A stretch of 10,510 nucleotides of DNA from Gonapodya sp. JEL0774 (taxonomy: Eukaryota > Monoblepharomycota > Monoblepharidomycetes > Monoblepharidales > Gonapodyaceae), in the NCBI GenBank assembly GCA_027604505.1, contig JADIIX010000378.1, forward strand, positions 1 through 10,510, given 5' to 3'. Position numbers and translations under genes: made by a program. Shown in pieces: positions 7,826 through 10,510 of the stretch; position 1 is the stretch's first letter, and each line of letters starts with the position of its first letter. Below the pieces are notes generated by a model, which was not told the DNA's origin, did no database searches, and was given only the letters and a program-made list of their open reading frames with translations.

Positions 7826-10431
7826 GAATCACTCACCTGAATGCTCTTAATGTCCACCCCCTCCTGAACCATCTCCCATAAGGGGCTCATCTCTCTCAAC
7901 CTTCCGACTACTTCACTGACACGCCTCACGACGTAATCCACCTCCTCCTCGGTCGTGTATCTTCCGATTCCAAATCTGATACTACTGTGTGCGATATCCT
8001 CGTCTGTTCCAAGTGCCCGGAGTACGTAGCTCGGCTCCAAGCTCGCGCTGGTACAGGCGGAACCAGAGGAGAGAGCAATATCTTTGAGGGCCATGAGCAG
8101 AGATTCGCCCTCGACGTATGCGAAGGAGAGGTTCACGCAACCTGGGTAGCTGCGAGATGCGTCACCGTTCCGGAGGACATGTGGGACCGCAGATGTGAGG
8201 CCGTGGATGAGACGTTCCGATAGGCGCGAGATCCGGGCAGAGTCGAACTACAAAGCATCAAGAATTAAGAACCTGTCATCTCGTCGATTTTAGGTCACAT
8301 TTTACTGACCTCCATCTCCCTCTCTGCAATCCGACAGGCCTCACCCAACCCCACCACTAACGGCACCGGAACTGTTCCACTCCTCAAACCTCGCTCCTGC
8401 CCTCCACCGCTGATAATGGGCTCCAACCGTACCCTGGGTCTCCGTCTCACGTACAGCGCACCGATTCCTTTGGGACCGTACAGTTTGTGACCAGAGATGG
8501 AGACGAGGTCGGCTTGCGTGGTGACGACGGAGAAGGGGATCTTGCCAATGGCTTGAGCAGCATCGGTATGGCTGAGGTTGGAATCGGTGAATATGAAGTG
8601 CGTGGTAGGAAGCGGTTGGCGGAGGCAGTGGAAAGTTTGTAAAGCAAAACCTCTCAAGCAACTCGATCCATCTCCCAAGTACTTAAACTCACAAGAACAC
8701 TTTGTGTTCCTTACATATCTTTCCAATCTCCTCAAGAGGCTGCACCACACCGATCTCGTTGTTGACTGCCATGATGGAGACCAGGACCGTATCTGGGCGG
8801 ATGGCGGCGCGAAGGGTCTGAGTTGGTGATTCCACCCAGATGTTGAATGTAAGAGAGACAATGAGTCCACACTTTCACCGAGTGCAGCACCACGACCCAC
8901 TCACGTCGAGATCCACCAAACCCCCTGTCCCGACCGGTAAATACGTCACTTCGAACCCTTCCTCCTGCAACTGCCTACAACTGTCCAGCACACACTTGTG
9001 CTCTGTTTGGGTGGTGATGACGTGCCGCTTCTTCCCCTTGTAGAAGCGTGCGCAACCCTTAATGGCGAGGTTGTTGGATTCGGTGGCGCCGGAGGTAAAG
9101 ATGATTTCTTTAGGGTCAGCGGAGATGAGGTGGGCAATGTGCTGGATGCGGAGGGTTCGGATCAAGGGAAAACCGAGTGAGTTATGGTTTGGGAATGTCA
9201 CTCCCGTTCGTATTTTTGGTAGATGGCGATTGCAAAATATGTGCGAGCACTCGTTGTTCGTCTCCGTGTTGGCGTGTCTCTCGATTGCCTACATCATTAT
9301 CCGCTTGTCCGAGATCCGACCTGCCCCTTCCTCACCCCTCCTAAACTCACCGCTCTCGCTTCCTCCACGCCACCTTCGCCCTCCCATCCGAACTCATGTG
9401 TCCTGCTATGGGGATTACCAAACCGCTCTGTCAAGTATGGCATCATCTTCCCCAGAACCCTGGGATCCATCGGTGTCGTGGCCTGCATGTCGAGGTACAC
9501 GGGGCGTCCTGAAGGGTTGCGGATGAGCGATGAGGTAAAACCGGTGGGGGTGAGGGTTGGGGTGTAGGTGTGGAAGAGGTTGGTGACTAGGTTGTTGGGA
9601 GGAAAGAGCGCAGCGGTGGGGGAGAAGATCGAAGAAGGTGTCAGAGCACGAACACGGGTCAAGCAAGAGTCTGTTCGATGGTCTTCTAGCATACACTGGT
9701 AGCAAAAGTTCACACCAGCTCCGCGGGGCGCACAGCGATGTCGACCTCAGCAGCTCTCGAGCGAACGTCGGAGCAAAGTTACACCTCCCCTCCCAGCACG
9801 TGAAACTGAGATACAACAACGCAAGCAGCGTCTGAAAGTACTGCCCGACGTGCGAGAGAGTGGCTGAGAACTCCACACACAAGAAAAGTTACGAACCGAC
9901 AACTCAACGGCTACTAAGAGGTATTGGTCAACCCAGCATTCGGCCCACGTGGACCTCCAACCAGCATTTACTCTCTTCCACATTCCACCTGTTTACAGTA
10001 CCTTGATCGAACTCTTTGTTTCTCAATGCCTGGATCTCCTCAAACGTGAGTTTTCTCCGTATTGACGTCGAGTCGTCATCCTCGCCCACGGCCACTACGG
10101 CTTGGGCTGAAGCCGAAGATGCTGTTGAGGTGGACACGGAGCGAGCAGTGGACGAGGGAGTGGTGGAAGAAATGGCCTGTGGTGCATATTGAGGCGAGGG
10201 AAGAGGCGACAACCCAGACAGCGAACTTCGCAGAGAACTGGCGATTGACGACGTTGAAAACAATGCAGCTCCTCGGACCGCTGCATCAACCTTGACCGCC
10301 TCTCGTCGCGCCGAACTCGCCGCTCGAGTGGTAGCCCTTGCAACGCAGTTCTCGTGGAAACCGACTGTCCGTGCGAATCCGGATCGAGTCGCCGTCAACG
10401 CTACAGACGACAGACGCGACGAGAAAGACAT
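7744..10431 (-). CDS. NFS1: Mitochondrial cysteine desulfurase NFS1 (seven-exon model)
   Basis: This PLP enzyme takes sulfur from cysteine and passes it as persulfide to the ISCU scaffold, with ISD11, acyl carrier protein and frataxin, in the mitochondrial matrix; it also feeds tRNA thiolation. Model exons: 10431-10002, 9508-9351, 9141-8905, 8817-8693, 8571-8310, 8247-7837 and 7758-7744, all in phase, giving 545 residues. Exon 1 supplies a Ser/Ala/Arg-rich, acid-poor start typical of a matrix-targeting sequence. The catalytic part aligns without gaps to human NFS1 with an offset of 88. His244 (TEHKCV) stacks on PLP, Lys346 ([10 protein letters not shown]) forms the Schiff base, and Cys469 ([13 protein letters not shown]) is the mobile-loop persulfide cysteine. 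The C-terminus ends IQWTQH, completed by a 15-nt last exon. All seen residues predict an active enzyme. The exon 1-exon 2 junction is the weak point: the gap is about 490 nt, and an acceptor at 9587 would instead add 26 residues. Convergent with the degraded frame at 6694-7825. Confidence 0.97.
9509..10001 (-). other. NFS1: Long first intron (or unresolved exon) of NFS1
   Basis: This stretch lies between the targeting-sequence exon and the [12 protein letters not shown] exon. A phase-1 donor, CAAG followed by GTACTG, starts at 10001. Two phase-compatible acceptors exist: one ending at 9509 (CCTTCAG) and one ending at 9587 (ACCTAG). At about 415-490 nt it is much longer than the other NFS1 introns (62-209 nt). 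An additional small exon inside it, or a different exon 1 end, cannot be excluded. Confidence 0.45.
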
Positions 10432-10510
10432 TGAATTTTCTCAAGTCACGGGGTCGGAAAACCTTCAGGGCTGGAAGGCGAGATCGGATTATCCCTTCGT
10501 TTTTTCCACG
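10432..10510 (-). promoter_or_regulatory. 5' flank of NFS1
   Basis: These 79 bases lie directly upstream of the NFS1 start codon and should be leader or proximal promoter. No TATA box or other named element is visible in the short piece available before the window ends. Confidence 0.4.

Noticed and set aside
9062-9526. 154-codon open frame on the plus strand
   Set aside because: It lies antisense to well-supported NFS1 exons 2 and 3 and has no motif of its own.

Overview
The window reads as intron-rich nuclear DNA of a fungus, most likely a basidiomycete. This rests on several short introns, mostly 45 to 121 nt with one of about 209 nt, usually with GTGAGT donors. It also rests on the presence of a mitochondrial NFS1 gene and on a MYND-type zinc finger, a class often expanded in mushroom-forming fungi. 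The lineage call is inference; no rRNA, tRNA or bacterial-style operon was seen.

Layout. Positions 255-1514 (minus) hold a two-exon gene for a single-pass membrane protein: a Ser/Thr-rich outer part, one membrane helix, and a basic then Pro/Ser-rich tail. About 2.1 kb follows (1515-3602) with no gene I can support. Positions 4154-5323 (plus) carry a MYND zinc-finger gene that looks broken: an in-frame TAG, a frame change and a replaced zinc-ligand His. It lies between two collinear, diverged direct repeats of about 400 bp (3603-4016 and 5665-6047), about 2,055-2,062 bp apart. Positions 6694-7825 (plus) hold a degraded, Cys-rich reading frame of unknown family. Positions 7744-10431 (minus) are the cysteine desulfurase NFS1, reconstructed as seven exons ending in a 15-nt microexon that codes for Trp-Thr-Gln-His and stop.

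NFS1 is the one gene with a certain function: it supplies sulfur for mitochondrial iron-sulfur cluster assembly and for tRNA thiolation. Nothing nearby is obviously linked to that pathway, as is usual in fungi. The broken plus-strand frame converges on NFS1 and overlaps its last intron and last exon. The middle of the window (3600-7800) looks like a decaying, repeat-bearing region between two ordinary genes.
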